A DNA stretch of 64,000 nt from Perlucidibaca aquatica (GCF_001676655.1 NZ_LZDB01000002.1:744001-808000), one strand, 5' to 3'. Shown: positions 8,209-16,968, counted from the first letter of the stretch. Notes: generated from the sequence alone by a model not told the origin. Program-made: numbers and translations.

Positions 8209-9462
8209 TCAGAAACGACGCTTAATTTGGAAAGAGAGCGTGCTGAGCAGCATGGCTAATGCGGGCAAATGCAGGCCAATCACGGGTTTACCCGAGGTCA
8301 GCAAAGACACCGAGATGTCACGCTCAGGGTCGGCCCAGCAAAAAATGTTGGAAAAACCCAAATGCCCAAAAGCCCGGCCAGTCATAGGCCCATAGAGGCC
8401 CACGGGATTGCCACCCAACATCATGCCGTGGCTGTAACGTAGAGGCGCTAGCAGGGTGCCATCAAACTGTGGTTTGCCGGCCTCTAGGGTTGCGCGCTTC
8501 ACGGTTACAGGATCAAAGATGCGCTGACCGTCGAGCTCGCCACCGCGTAACAACAGCTCAAAGAAGCGGCAGGCTTCATCTGCGGTGGCAAAAATATTCC
8601 CGGCAGGGCAGATCACATCCATAAATCGCGGATCGTTCGTGAGATTCACGACGGTATCTAAGTCGCCTCCCAGTGCGTTCTGTAAAAACCAATCGACAGC
8701 CAGCACTGGCTTCAAGCCCGTGGCATAGCCCACGGCTTCAGTTCCGCGATGTTCAGGTGCTAAGCCGTAGTTAAAGTGCTTCATGCCCAACGGCGTGGTG
8801 ATTAATTGCTGCAGGTACTGACGAGCGTCCATGCCGCTAACGCGTTGGATAAGCTCGCCCAAAATATAGCCACCGGTGACGGCATGGTAGGCCGCTTTAT
8901 GGCCGGATCGGGATTGAGGTTTAGCGTCGAACAAAACCTTAACGACGGCCGGGGTATCAAAGAGCAAGTCGGTTTCAAAATCGCCCTGGATGGTGGGTAA
9001 ACCCGCACGGTGGGACAGAATATGCGCTGCCGTAATGTGCTGCTTACCATTCACGCCAAACTCGGGCAGGTAGTGAGCAACGGGGGCCAGTAGGTCGATC
9101 TGATGATCTTCGGCGAGTTTGTGTACCAACATTGCAGTCACGACTTTTGAGGCCGAGAACAGGCACATGGGTGTGTCTGGATGTGCCAGCTCTTTGGGCG
9201 TATCTGGCGAGTCCGCAGGGCCATTTCCACGACGATGCCCCAAGGATCGGTTCAGCACAACCTTGCCGCCTTTACGCAGGCAAAATGTGACCGCGGGAGA
9301 AATACCGGTGCGATATAGGTTCTCAACGGCGGTCCAAATGAGATCCCGTTGGTGGGCCGTTAAGCCCACATCCTGCGGGTCAACTTCTTGGCCCGGAATG
9401 ACTTGAATCAAAGCGGATAAATCGTTGGGAACAGCAATGGTGTTGGTGGAGAAAAGTTTCAC
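8209..9462 (-). CDS. Serine hydrolase of the beta-lactamase/class C esterase family
   Basis: The 417-residue protein has the SxxK catalytic tetrad in FSASKVVTAML (about residue 104) and a YHAVTGGYILGELIQR segment supplying the tyrosine motif of the beta-lactamase (PF00144) family, plus a late HLGFSNIFCWADPE stretch typical of EstB/LAE-like carboxylesterases. There is no obvious signal peptide, which favours a cytoplasmic esterase rather than a secreted beta-lactamase. It lies in a same-strand run with lipid genes, so an ester- or lipid-related substrate is plausible but unproven. Confidence 0.88.
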   Translation of the reverse strand: MKLFSTNTIAVPNDLSALIQVIPGQEVDPQDVGLTAHQRDLIWTAVENLYRTGISPAVTFCLRKGGKVVLNRSLGHRRGNGPADSPDTPKELAHPDTPMCLFSASKVVTAMLVHKLAEDHQIDLLAPVAHYLPEFGVNGKQHITAAHILSHRAGLPTIQGDFETDLLFDTPAVVKVLFDAKPQSRSGHKAAYHAVTGGYILGELIQRVSGMDARQYLQQLITTPLGMKHFNYGLAPEHRGTEAVGYATGLKPVLAVDWFLQNALGGDLDTVVNLTNDPRFMDVICPAGNIFATADEACRFFELLLRGGELDGQRIFDPVTVKRATLEAGKPQFDGTLLAPLRYSHGMMLGGNPVGLYGPMTGRAFGHLGFSNIFCWADPERDISVSLLTSGKPVIGLHLPALAMLLSTLSFQIKRRF

Positions 9463-9483
9463 GCTATTACTCGCAAGGCAGAA

Positions 9484-10092
9484 TCAGTGGGTGTCTGGGG
9501 TGTTTTTGGGTGAACTGACATTTGGGTTGTCTTGAAAGGCTTTAATAAATGGCATCAGTCGGCTGACCCAATTAGAGCCTGCGAACATGGCATCTATCTT
9601 TTTCACGGTAGGAGTGATTTGCGACAGCGTACGCACATCTTCGGACATACGAAAAACGACCAACAAAAACTCGGTCGTGGCCCGGCAAGCGGAGGCCCAG
9701 ACTAAGGCAGCAACTGGAAAGGCTAAAACATAGATCAGCCCACGCTGGGTGCTGTGGGAAAAAGCATCTACCACGAGCTGAACAATGACGCCCAAACCCC
9801 CAATGACCAACACCACATAAAGTAGGGGTAGCAATTGAACCGTGAGGTATTGATTGAATTTTAAGTCAAACAGAATGCGCAAATAATCCATAAAAAGTTG
9901 CGCGATATTTCGACGTGGCGGCAGGCTACCAGGTTTTGGTTTCATAGAAATTTGTGGAACTCTGAGGTTAGTGCGAGGTGACGATGAGTCGCTGGTCTTC
10001 GGGGCTTGGCCAGAACTCGAAGGACGCGTTTCGCGATCCGGATGGCCCGCAGGTAGCCGCCGTTGTAAGTGACGTGGGTGACGATGAGACAT
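9484..10092 (-). CDS. DUF4282-type membrane protein
   Basis: This 202-residue protein has a basic, proline/serine-rich N-terminal 60 residues followed by an MDYLRILFDLKFNQYLTVQLLPLLY segment (about 67-91) resembling DUF4282, with two membrane helices (about 84-107 and 118-138) and a cytoplasmic C-terminal helix. Function of the family is unknown. The ATG at 10092 has only a close AAGG; a start at residue 50 is possible and would remove the basic leader. It sits between DUF2804 and esterase genes on the same strand. Confidence 0.7.
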   Translation of the reverse strand: MSHRHPRHLQRRLPAGHPDRETRPSSSGQAPKTSDSSSPRTNLRVPQISMKPKPGSLPPRRNIAQLFMDYLRILFDLKFNQYLTVQLLPLLYVVLVIGGLGVIVQLVVDAFSHSTQRGLIYVLAFPVAALVWASACRATTEFLLVVFRMSEDVRTLSQITPTVKKIDAMFAGSNWVSRLMPFIKAFQDNPNVSSPKNTPDTH

Positions 10093-10111
10093 ACCTTTTT
10101 TTACTCACTAA

Positions 10112-11143
10112 TTACCAACGGACAAATTGATCTTCGACAAAGCCCGTTAAGTTACTGACCGTATAGCACGCCCCATCAATTTCTACACGCCCATTAAAGC
10201 GACCAAAGATCTGTCGGAAATGACTTTTGAGCAGGGGAAGTTGAAGTTTTTCTTTGTGAAGACCCAGTGGCGTAAATGTCAGCTTAATGCGGCCATCTAA
10301 CGTGCTGACTTGCCAGGGCTGAAGCACATCTTGGGGGTCAAACTCAAAAGTTGCTGAGGCTAAGGAAATACATTGCCCAGAGATCCATACACAGTTTTCA
10401 CTGAACGTGGTCTCGTTCACGCCAGTTGAAATATTTAAGCCCAGGGTATGTTCAATATTCGATTCATCGCGAACAAGCCCTGACAGACAGGCCCAGTTCC
10501 ACCAGGTTTCTCGTCGCATAAAGCCGCAAGAGAAGTCGTGATGCCCCATCGCACCGAGCTCAGCGAGATCATACCGTTGGCCGCGCCAGATCAACTCACC
10601 CGTTAGGGCGAGCCCTGCGGTTTTATTGGCATAAACCCAGCCGTGATAGCCCGCACGGGTGGTCAGCGACATGGGTTGAAAGCCGCTTTCGGGCATACGT
10701 GCGTCTATGAATAGCTCATCGCCAATCTGGAGCCTGAGCGTTTTAACGCGGGGCTCTGCTTCGTAGCCTTGAAGTACCGTGAGGTCGGCGGCGTTAAACG
10801 CACTCTGACCCGCCACAGGGCTAGTGGATAGTGACATTCCCACGTGGCCCGGGCGCTTGATGCTGCGACTGAATAACTCACCGGTGTTGGTGTCGAAGAG
10901 ATAAGCAAAGACTGAGTTGCAATAGCCTAAGTCGATCAATGCACAGCCAAATACAAAGCGCTGACTCATCCCGCCGAAGTATTGAAATTGCTTATATTTC
11001 AGGGCTTTATCTAAAGCGCTTCGGCGCCTTCCAAACGCATCGGGGGTGATGTCATGCCGCCCGTTAGCGTCTAAGACGCTGTCCTCAAAATAGCCAAATT
11101 GGATCTGGCCATTGCGAAGAATATGGTTAGCGCTAAGGCTCAA
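10112..11143 (-). CDS. DUF2804 domain protein
   Basis: The 343-residue product matches my memory of the DUF2804 family: an N-terminal RNGQIQFGYFEDS block, a WRGQRYDLAELGAMGHHDFSCG block in the middle and a late QIFGRFNGRVEIDG block. No catalytic motif or signal peptide is evident. The fold is probably lipocalin-like beta sheet as in related hydroxyneurosporene-synthase-like proteins, which is inference. Its ATG overlaps the stop of the PA4642-like gene by four bases. The family call is moderately sure; the function is unknown. Confidence 0.78.
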   Translation of the reverse strand: MSLSANHILRNGQIQFGYFEDSVLDANGRHDITPDAFGRRRSALDKALKYKQFQYFGGMSQRFVFGCALIDLGYCNSVFAYLFDTNTGELFSRSIKRPGHVGMSLSTSPVAGQSAFNAADLTVLQGYEAEPRVKTLRLQIGDELFIDARMPESGFQPMSLTTRAGYHGWVYANKTAGLALTGELIWRGQRYDLAELGAMGHHDFSCGFMRRETWWNWACLSGLVRDESNIEHTLGLNISTGVNETTFSENCVWISGQCISLASATFEFDPQDVLQPWQVSTLDGRIKLTFTPLGLHKEKLQLPLLKSHFRQIFGRFNGRVEIDGACYTVSNLTGFVEDQFVRW

Positions 11144-11424
11144 GTGAAGTCGCTCAATAACTTAACAAAGGCATCCGACTGGGGGTGTTCACGGACAATC
11201 TCCAGCAGGGAGCGTCCCTGTTGATTACGTGCCTGAACGTCGCGACCAGCGGCTTTGAACATGACTAAGAGCCGTTGAAAATCCGCTGCGCGCATATGCT
11301 TGTACGCCGTCATTAAGACATGAAAATCTGCATTTTCGCCGGCGACCGGGTCGCGACTGAGATAAGAAGCAACGCGTTCGTCACTCCAAGTTTCATCAAA
11401 TGTAGCAGGTTGCGAGAGCGCCAT
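11140..11424 (-). CDS. PA4642-family small protein
   Basis: This 94-residue cytoplasmic protein resembles the P. aeruginosa PA4642 family, with a WSDERVASYLS start, an ADFHVLMTAYKHMRAADFQRLL helix region and a final ankyrin-like element (RDVQARNQQGRSLLEIVREH). One or two ankyrin-like helical pairs seem likely. It overlaps DUF2804 by four bases downstream and follows the acyltransferase by nine bases, so it belongs to the same transcript. Role unknown. Confidence 0.75.
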   Translation of the reverse strand: MALSQPATFDETWSDERVASYLSRDPVAGENADFHVLMTAYKHMRAADFQRLLVMFKAAGRDVQARNQQGRSLLEIVREHPQSDAFVKLLSDFT

Positions 11425-11433
11425 ATCGTGTTC

Positions 11434-12342
11434 CTAAACGTTTTGCGGAGGATTGAGAATCTGTTCGAGCTTATTGTCCTTCTCTTCCCAGATGCTGCCA
11501 ATCCATAACTGAAAATTGTCTCTAAAAATGGGGTCTTCTTCATACTTCCCCTGACAATACGCTGCGGGAATAGGGCGTGTCTCGATGTCGATAACAATCC
11601 GCTGAACGCGTCCACAGCATAAATCCCAGAAGCTGGGTGTTCCTTGCGGGTAGGCAATGGTTAAGTCGAGCAGGCAGTCCATGCGCTCGCCCAATGCACT
11701 CAACACAAAAGAGGCGCCCGCTGACTTAGGTTTCAGGAGGTGTCGGTAGGGTGATTGTGTCTGTTCATGTTTCTCCGGCGTTCGCCGGGTGCCTTCAAGA
11801 AAATTCAGCACACTCACGGGGTAGTGCTGATACTTCTCACACGCTTTACGGGTGGTTTCTAAGTCCTTGCCACGGAGTTGTGGATGCTTAGCCAAAAACT
11901 CGCGGCTGTAGCGCTTCATAAACGGATAGTCCAAGGCATAGACCGCCAAGCCGATGATGGGCACATAAAACAGTTCTTGCTTAAGAAAATACTTCAGCGG
12001 CGGAACGCGGCGATTAAGCACATGGAAAGACGCCAAAATATCGACCCATGTTTGATGATTGGCAATAACAAAGTACCAACGGTCACGCGTTGGTGAGCTG
12101 CTTCCCCGAACATCCCAATGTATCGGGGGCAGTAACTTGAAAATTTGCGCATTCATGGCAGTCCAATTTTCCTGGATACCAGACAGGATGCCGCGCGTCA
12201 CGGTAGCGGAGGCCGGCCAAACATGAGCCATTAATTTAAGCGGACTCGCCAGCAAAATGAGGATGGCTGAGAACGTAATCGCGCCCACAATTAACAGACC
12301 AACAATGATGCCCAGCAGAGGGGCTGGAAGAAAGGCCAGCAT
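11434..12342 (-). CDS. Membrane acyltransferase, PlsC/YihG type
   Basis: The 302-residue protein begins with a hydrophobic anchor (about residues 5-35) and has the NHQTWVDI motif (catalytic HxxxxD) near residue 95, followed by a KYFLKQELFYVPIIG block and the FLEGTRRTP motif (EGTR) near residue 185. These are the blocks of glycerolipid acyltransferases; overall layout resembles E. coli YihG, a lysophosphatidic-acid-type acyltransferase acting at the inner membrane. It appears to be the first gene of the minus-strand run down to selO. Acyl and acceptor specificity cannot be read. Confidence 0.88.
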   Translation of the reverse strand: MLAFLPAPLLGIIVGLLIVGAITFSAILILLASPLKLMAHVWPASATVTRGILSGIQENWTAMNAQIFKLLPPIHWDVRGSSSPTRDRWYFVIANHQTWVDILASFHVLNRRVPPLKYFLKQELFYVPIIGLAVYALDYPFMKRYSREFLAKHPQLRGKDLETTRKACEKYQHYPVSVLNFLEGTRRTPEKHEQTQSPYRHLLKPKSAGASFVLSALGERMDCLLDLTIAYPQGTPSFWDLCCGRVQRIVIDIETRPIPAAYCQGKYEEDPIFRDNFQLWIGSIWEEKDNKLEQILNPPQNV

Positions 12343-12555
12343 CCGACAACAATCCTTTAAGGGTTAACGGGTCATGAGTATGGATAAGCGCACTTTGCTG
12401 CGCAAGAAAATGGCCACCGAGAGCCGATGAATACCCGACCTAAGTGATGCATGGCGTCAATTGTGATGAGCCAATCAGTCATTGGCGAATGTCTGCTGAA
12501 CTCTCTACTATCGCGACCGATTAGTCACAGATCAGTTATGTCGTGAGGAGATGAA

Positions 12556-13740
12556 ATGGCAGGTCCATTAAGTGGGTTAAAAGTACTAGATTTTTCGGGA
12601 TTATTACCGGGGCCATTTGCCAGTTTAATGCTGGCGGACTTGGGGGCGGATGTCTTGCGCGTAGAAGCGCCATCCCGTCCCGACATGGTTCGCCTGATGC
12701 CGCCTTATGCCAGTGATGGCACCTCGGCAGCACATGGCTATCTGAACCGCTCGAAGCGCTCGATTGCCATCGACTTGAAGCAACCCGAGGGTTTGGCGAT
12801 TGTTAAGCAACTCGTTGCTGAATATGACATTGTCATTGAACAGTTCCGTCCAGGTGTAATGGACAGACTGGGTGCTGGCTACGAAGCCCTGAAAGCGGTC
12901 AACCCGCGAGTGATCTATTGCTCAATTACGGGCTACGGTCAAACGGGTCCGTATAAAGATCGCGCGGGCCACGACCTTAACTATTTAGCGATTGCGGGGG
13001 TGATTGGCTACAACGGTCGCAAAGCCTCCGGCCCGGCGCCTATGGCGGTTCAAGTAGCCGACATTGCCGGTGGCTCATGCCACGCGGTCATTGGTTTGTT
13101 AGCGGCTGTTATTCACCGGCAAGCGGCGGGTGAGGGGCAACACATTGATATTTCGATGACAGATGCCGCCTTTAGTTTGCACGCCCTGACAGCGCCAGGC
13201 GCACTGATGGGCGCTGATCAGCCAGCGTTAGAGACAACCCAGCTCAATGGCGGCACGTTTTATGATTGCTATGAAACCGCTGATGGCCGTTATTTGTCTG
13301 TGGGCGGATTAGAACCCCAGTTCTTTATGCAATTCTGTGCTGCGATTGGCCGCCCAGAGTTAGCGCCTGAAGGTTTAGTGATGTTGCCAGAACGTGTAGC
13401 AGCGTTAAAGCAAGCGCTTCGCCAAGCACTGAAGACTAAGACGTATGCGGAGTGGTCGGCCATTTTTGCGGCCATGGACTCCTGCACAGAGCCGGTACTG
13501 AGCTTCAGTGAAGCCTGTGAGCATCCGCAGATGCAGGCGCGTGGCATGCTGGTCGATGTGCCGCAGCTCGATGGTGGCCGTCAGCGTCAACTGGCATCAC
13601 CGTTCAAGTTCTCGGCAACGCCACCGAGCTATCAATACGCCGGCGTGATCCTGGGTCAGCACACCGACGAGGTTTTGGCAAAAGCAGGGCTAACGTCAGA
13701 CAGTATTGCGCAGCTCAAAAGCAAAGGGGTGGTGGCGTAA
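12556..13740 (+). CDS. Alpha-methylacyl-CoA racemase homologue (family III CoA-transferase fold)
   Basis: The 394-residue protein is of the CaiB/BaiF superfamily, with an N-terminal KVLDFSGLLPGPFASLMLADLG block. The residues equivalent to the mycobacterial racemase catalytic set appear present: His139 in GHDLNY, Asp169 thirty residues later in QVADIAGG, and a glutamate in the VGGLEPQFF block. This favours alpha-methylacyl-CoA racemase over CoA transfer; the enzyme would invert the 2-methyl centre of branched acyl-CoA esters so that beta-oxidation can proceed. A GGAG site precedes the ATG. It is monocistronic and followed by a hairpin shared with the convergent neighbour. Confidence 0.88.
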   Translation: MAGPLSGLKVLDFSGLLPGPFASLMLADLGADVLRVEAPSRPDMVRLMPPYASDGTSAAHGYLNRSKRSIAIDLKQPEGLAIVKQLVAEYDIVIEQFRPGVMDRLGAGYEALKAVNPRVIYCSITGYGQTGPYKDRAGHDLNYLAIAGVIGYNGRKASGPAPMAVQVADIAGGSCHAVIGLLAAVIHRQAAGEGQHIDISMTDAAFSLHALTAPGALMGADQPALETTQLNGGTFYDCYETADGRYLSVGGLEPQFFMQFCAAIGRPELAPEGLVMLPERVAALKQALRQALKTKTYAEWSAIFAAMDSCTEPVLSFSEACEHPQMQARGMLVDVPQLDGGRQRQLASPFKFSATPPSYQYAGVILGQHTDEVLAKAGLTSDSIAQLKSKGVVA

Positions 13741-13751
13741 GCCATCCAGCC

Positions 13752-13781
13752 GAAGAGGCCACGCTGAGCGCGGCCTCTTTC
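13752..13781. terminator. Bidirectional hairpin between convergent genes
   Basis: GAAGAGGCC and GGCCTCTTTC form a strong stem with a small inner GCGC-rich loop, sitting between the racemase stop and the convergent PF10118 gene stop. A short T run follows the plus-strand side, so termination is plausible but not a textbook U tract. Confidence 0.6.
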
Positions 13782-13802
13782 AAGCTCTGCCTTCATGCAT
13801 TT

Positions 13803-14678
13803 TCAATGGATGTGATCGGGGTGCTCAGATAGGGCTGGATCGGTAATGCCCAACTCGCGCCTGAAAGTCTGAATGAGCTCATGAGAGTCCGTGTCATCGG
13901 GATGAAAATCAGGTCGGTAGTAGCGCAGCAACTCCGGTATAGCTTCCGACAGGAAGCCATGGCGACCCCAGTAGCTCTCCAGAAAGCGCTTCCAAGAAGC
14001 CAGATTGAATAGCTGCCCATCTTGGCGCAAGCAAGCCACCATCCCATAAAAAACTACCGGTGCTATGCCTGCCGAGACTGCCGTCATGGCCATCGCGCGT
14101 GTCAGATAGCCACCACCGGTGCTTTGGTACACATCAAAAGCCACGGCACGATGCTCAATCTCCTCCATGGCATGCCAGAGGATAAGTGCCTTGGCTCTAT
14201 CATCAATAATGCTCGATCGAAAATCTTCTCGGCGTGCGATTTGACTGCCAATAACGCCCGTGAAATGTTCAGCCGCAGCTGTCAAGGCTAAACGAAAGCG
14301 TTTCGGCAGATAGCGATTGCCGAGACGGCGAGCTTGATCAGCAGCCCTGTCCAGGGAAGTGACGTCAATACCCTGCCGCTTGAGCTCTTCGTTAGCGGCA
14401 TAGTGTTCTTTGCCATGCATGGCCTCTTGGCCGATAAAGGCACCGATATCTTTCTGGAGTCGATGATCCTTTACCTGATCACGCATGTCCCGCACCGAGT
14501 CAACGAAGAAGCTTTCACCCTCGGGGAAATACGCCTGAAAAGCCAGCCACATCATAGTCGGCACAGGGTCATTGTTAACGAAGTATTTGTTAATCCCGCG
14601 CAGATCAAAATCCATGCGACGCACGGGAAAGCTGGAGCCTTGCTGATGGATGGATACCGGATTGAAAAAGCTGGACAT
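13803..14678 (-). CDS. Metal-dependent hydrolase, PF10118 (COG3687) family
   Basis: The 291-residue protein is predicted from ATG 14678, which has GAGG eight bases upstream; the longer form starting at 14732 would run into the decayed SDR. Characteristic helical blocks with putative metal ligands are visible: FIGQEAMHGKEHYAANE, AEHFTGVIG and WHAMEEIEHRAVAFDVY. These E/H-rich motifs resemble a ferritin-like di-metal site. The family is annotated as a predicted metal-dependent hydrolase and is common beside lipid and steroid genes; the reaction is unproven. It appears to be the third gene of a desaturase-SDR-hydrolase operon. Confidence 0.88.
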   Translation of the reverse strand: MSSFFNPVSIHQQGSSFPVRRMDFDLRGINKYFVNNDPVPTMMWLAFQAYFPEGESFFVDSVRDMRDQVKDHRLQKDIGAFIGQEAMHGKEHYAANEELKRQGIDVTSLDRAADQARRLGNRYLPKRFRLALTAAAEHFTGVIGSQIARREDFRSSIIDDRAKALILWHAMEEIEHRAVAFDVYQSTGGGYLTRAMAMTAVSAGIAPVVFYGMVACLRQDGQLFNLASWKRFLESYWGRHGFLSEAIPELLRYYRPDFHPDDTDSHELIQTFRRELGITDPALSEHPDHIH

Positions 14679-14682
14679 AACG

Positions 14683-14932
14683 CTAGCCTCGCGATGGAGT
14701 GATGTATGAGTTGATGGCTTCATGATCGACAACTATTTCCGGCGTTTCATGTCGGTGGAATGCCTGAAAAGGTGTGGTGTTTTGATGCTCCATAAAGGGG
14801 AAGAACGGTGGCACCCAGCGAGGCCAACTCATGATCCGTGCAGCGACCAATGCCGGAACCGCCACCGGTATCCACGACGATCTTGCCCGCGAACAGACCA
14901 GGGCGCAGGGCTGATTGATAGTGTGTATTCAT
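14683..14932 (-). pseudogene. Internally deleted short-chain dehydrogenase/reductase gene
   Basis: An ATG at 14932 overlaps the desaturase TGA (ATGA) and opens an SDR N-terminus: about 20 residues of leader and then the cofactor motif TGGGSGIG followed by HELASLGAT. Homology stops near 14820. In another frame, the segment from FFPFMEHQNTTPFQAF through HRHETPEIV to a TAG at 14683 looks like an SDR C-terminal tail. About 83 codons remain where roughly 290 would be expected, so some 600 bases seem to have been lost internally with a frame change. The residue before TGGGSGIG is Asp, unusual for the beta strand there. The N-terminal part is confident, the C-terminal tail is inference. Confidence 0.72.
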
Positions 14933-15957
14933 GCCTGTGCCTGTGGTTGGGCTGGCAGGGTTGTACAAGCGCGCAGCACACCAAGATAAGTCCAGGGTTC
15001 GGGGACGTAGTTGCGGGCACGCAAGGTTTTGTGCAGTTCGGGCAGACGGTAATACGGACAGGCTGCCACCAGATGATGCTCTTGGTGGTAGTTGATGTTG
15101 AGGGCTCCCATGGTCAGGCCGCTCAGCAGGCTGGTGCGAGTGGTGCGGGTGTTGCGCAGCGTGTCCGGCACGATTTCCAGGCCGGCATGCTCGGCCAAGG
15201 AACGAATCCGCACGATGAGCATGAAGGGGATGAGATAGGCCAGCACGAAACAGGCATAGAGCCAGCCATGGCCGGTCGCGGCCAACACCATATACAGCAG
15301 CGCATTAGTCAGGGCCGTGGGCCAGAAATCCTGTAGGAAGGTAGTGACATGGCGGTGCAGGGGCCAACCCGCGTTATTGGCGCGCTCAGCAATGGCATCT
15401 GACCACTTCAGAACGCCCGCACTCATCAGCGTACGCCCAACTAAGAACTTGAGACCCGTTAGGCCAATTAGATCGCGCAGGAACTTGCGCGTCATGGAGG
15501 CGCGGCTTACCGGCAAGGCGCTATATAACGGCAGGTCGGGGTCGAAAGATGCTGTTGTGTTGGCGTGATGCACCATATGGTGGGCTCGGAACTTGATGAC
15601 ATCGTTCCAGACGATTTTGGCGGCCGCCCAGTTGGTGAAGACATCGTTCAGCCAGCGGGTCTTGAACAGCGTCCCGTGAGAGGCATCGTGCATCAAGGCG
15701 ACTAGGCCGAGGTGGCGACCGGCCAGAATGACAAGTCCGGCTGCCAACACGAAGGCGGCGGCCCACTGTGGCAGATGATCCACGGCTAGGGCCATGGTCG
15801 TCATGGTCATGCCAATACCCGCCCAGACGGAAAACACTCCCCACAGCCCTCTGGCGTCCGAGCGTGCTCGAAAATACTGGATTTCCTCCTTGCTGAGAAA
15901 GTCTGTCACTTTGCGTTTGTCTGGCTGATAGGCGGTGGCCGCTGCTGGGGTCGTCAT
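14929..15957 (-). CDS. Fatty acid desaturase family protein (PF00487)
   Basis: This 342-residue membrane di-iron enzyme carries HDASHG (first box), HHMVHHANT (second box) and HQEHHLVAACPYYRLPELH (third box), with hydrophobic helices before and between them. ATG 15957 is chosen because the protein from MTTPAAATA onward looks genuine, while the longer frame runs through the A+T-rich intergenic region. It differs from the delta-9 type enzyme at 6926-8074 and is closer to the fatty acid desaturase/alkane hydroxylase-like branch. It is divergent from the PaaX-type regulator, which probably controls it, and is coupled to the SDR remnant. Confidence 0.9.
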   Translation of the reverse strand: MTTPAAATAYQPDKRKVTDFLSKEEIQYFRARSDARGLWGVFSVWAGIGMTMTTMALAVDHLPQWAAAFVLAAGLVILAGRHLGLVALMHDASHGTLFKTRWLNDVFTNWAAAKIVWNDVIKFRAHHMVHHANTTASFDPDLPLYSALPVSRASMTRKFLRDLIGLTGLKFLVGRTLMSAGVLKWSDAIAERANNAGWPLHRHVTTFLQDFWPTALTNALLYMVLAATGHGWLYACFVLAYLIPFMLIVRIRSLAEHAGLEIVPDTLRNTRTTRTSLLSGLTMGALNINYHQEHHLVAACPYYRLPELHKTLRARNYVPEPWTYLGVLRACTTLPAQPQAQA

Positions 15958-15996
15958 GTCAAATTTTTCTCTTAAGTCGCTAGGCTGCCAATAAAG

Positions 15997-16085
15997 GCTA
16001 CATATAAATTCATCAAACACATTATTACGAAGCATTCCATAAAAAAGCAATAAGTGTTTTTTTATGTAGCAACTTATATGGTAGC
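15997..16085. promoter_or_regulatory. Candidate operator cluster between desaturase and PaaX-type gene
   Basis: The divergent intergenic region holds GCTACATATAA at 15997-16007 and two near-matches to its reverse complement, TTATGTAGC at 16062-16070 and TTATATGGTAGC at 16074-16085. Repeated inverted half sites in the A+T-rich gap are what a dimeric GntR/PaaX-type repressor would use for self- and divergent-gene control. The repeats are seen directly; the binding protein is inferred from adjacency. Confidence 0.5.
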
Positions 16086-16134
16086 TTGCGACTTGCAGGG
16101 CACAGCGATAGGTCTCGCCAAGGAGTTTTTCCCA

Positions 16135-16968
16135 ATGAAAATGATGAACACCGCAAGCCCCAAAGATTTGATTCTCAACATACTTTCCGCAAGTGAAGGA
16201 CGCCCGTTGCAAACCCGTGAGGCCGTCGATGCCTGCGCTTTGTTTGGCCTGCGAGCCAGTAGTGTGAGAGTTGCCTTGGCGCGCTTGTGCGGAGCTGGTG
16301 TGATCGAGGCCATTGGCCGTGGTGCTTACCAGTTGGGGCCTACAACCGCAGGGCTGGTTCGAGAGCTGGGGTCCTGGAAGTCCATGGAACAGCGGCTGAA
16401 GGAATGGACTGGCGCTTGGGTCATGGTTTGCTCGGGGATGCTGGGGCGCGTTGATCGCCCGGCGCTGACCCGGCGTCAGCGCGCACTGAGTCTGCTGGGC
16501 TTCAAAGAGCTGGATCGCGATATTTATGTAAGGCCAGACAATCTGGTGGGTGGCGTCGAGGCTATCCGCGAGCGCCTGCGGCGCCTGGGTCTTGAGCAGG
16601 AAGCTTTTGTTCTACTTGCCTTTGATTTGGGTACTGAGCGAGATGCGCAAGCGCGTGCGCTATGGGATGGCCAGACTCTGAATGCCAGCTATCGGCAGAC
16701 GCGAGAGCGGCTGGAGCACTCCCTCGCCAAAATGGATGAGCTGGAGCCCGAGGAGGCTGCACGCGAATCTTTCCTGCTGGGCGAGGCTGCCATTCGGCAA
16801 ATGATCTATGACCCGTTGCTACCCGCGCCGTTGATCGACGAGGCCGAACGCCGGGCTTGTCTGGCCGTGGTTCGTCAATACGATTTGATCGGCCACAACA
16901 TCTGGCTGCAGATTTCAGGTGCCCGCTTCGGCGAGAACAAACCTAGTTTTAGTGTTGCCTTGAACTAA
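16135..16968 (+). CDS. PaaX-family transcriptional regulator
   Basis: The 277-residue protein has a winged helix-turn-helix N-terminus (SSVRVALARLCGAGVIEAIGRGAYQLG, about residues 42-68) and the PaaX C-terminal domain with a late DPLLPAPL segment and a Cys/Trp-rich end. PaaX senses phenylacetyl-CoA in phenylacetate degradation, but no paa genes are visible here, so the effector is likely another acyl-CoA thioester. ATG 16135 is preferred for its AAGGAG nine bases upstream. The crotonase gene follows after 36 bases, probably in the same transcript, and the desaturase operon is divergent. Confidence 0.88.
   Translation: MKMMNTASPKDLILNILSASEGRPLQTREAVDACALFGLRASSVRVALARLCGAGVIEAIGRGAYQLGPTTAGLVRELGSWKSMEQRLKEWTGAWVMVCSGMLGRVDRPALTRRQRALSLLGFKELDRDIYVRPDNLVGGVEAIRERLRRLGLEQEAFVLLAFDLGTERDAQARALWDGQTLNASYRQTRERLEHSLAKMDELEPEEAARESFLLGEAAIRQMIYDPLLPAPLIDEAERRACLAVVRQYDLIGHNIWLQISGARFGENKPSFSVALN

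Noticed and set aside
14722-15336. 204-codon plus-strand open frame over the desaturase 3' end and SDR remnant
   Set aside because: Overlaps a desaturase with all three histidine boxes on the other strand; low-complexity His/Gln-rich product typical of a shadow.
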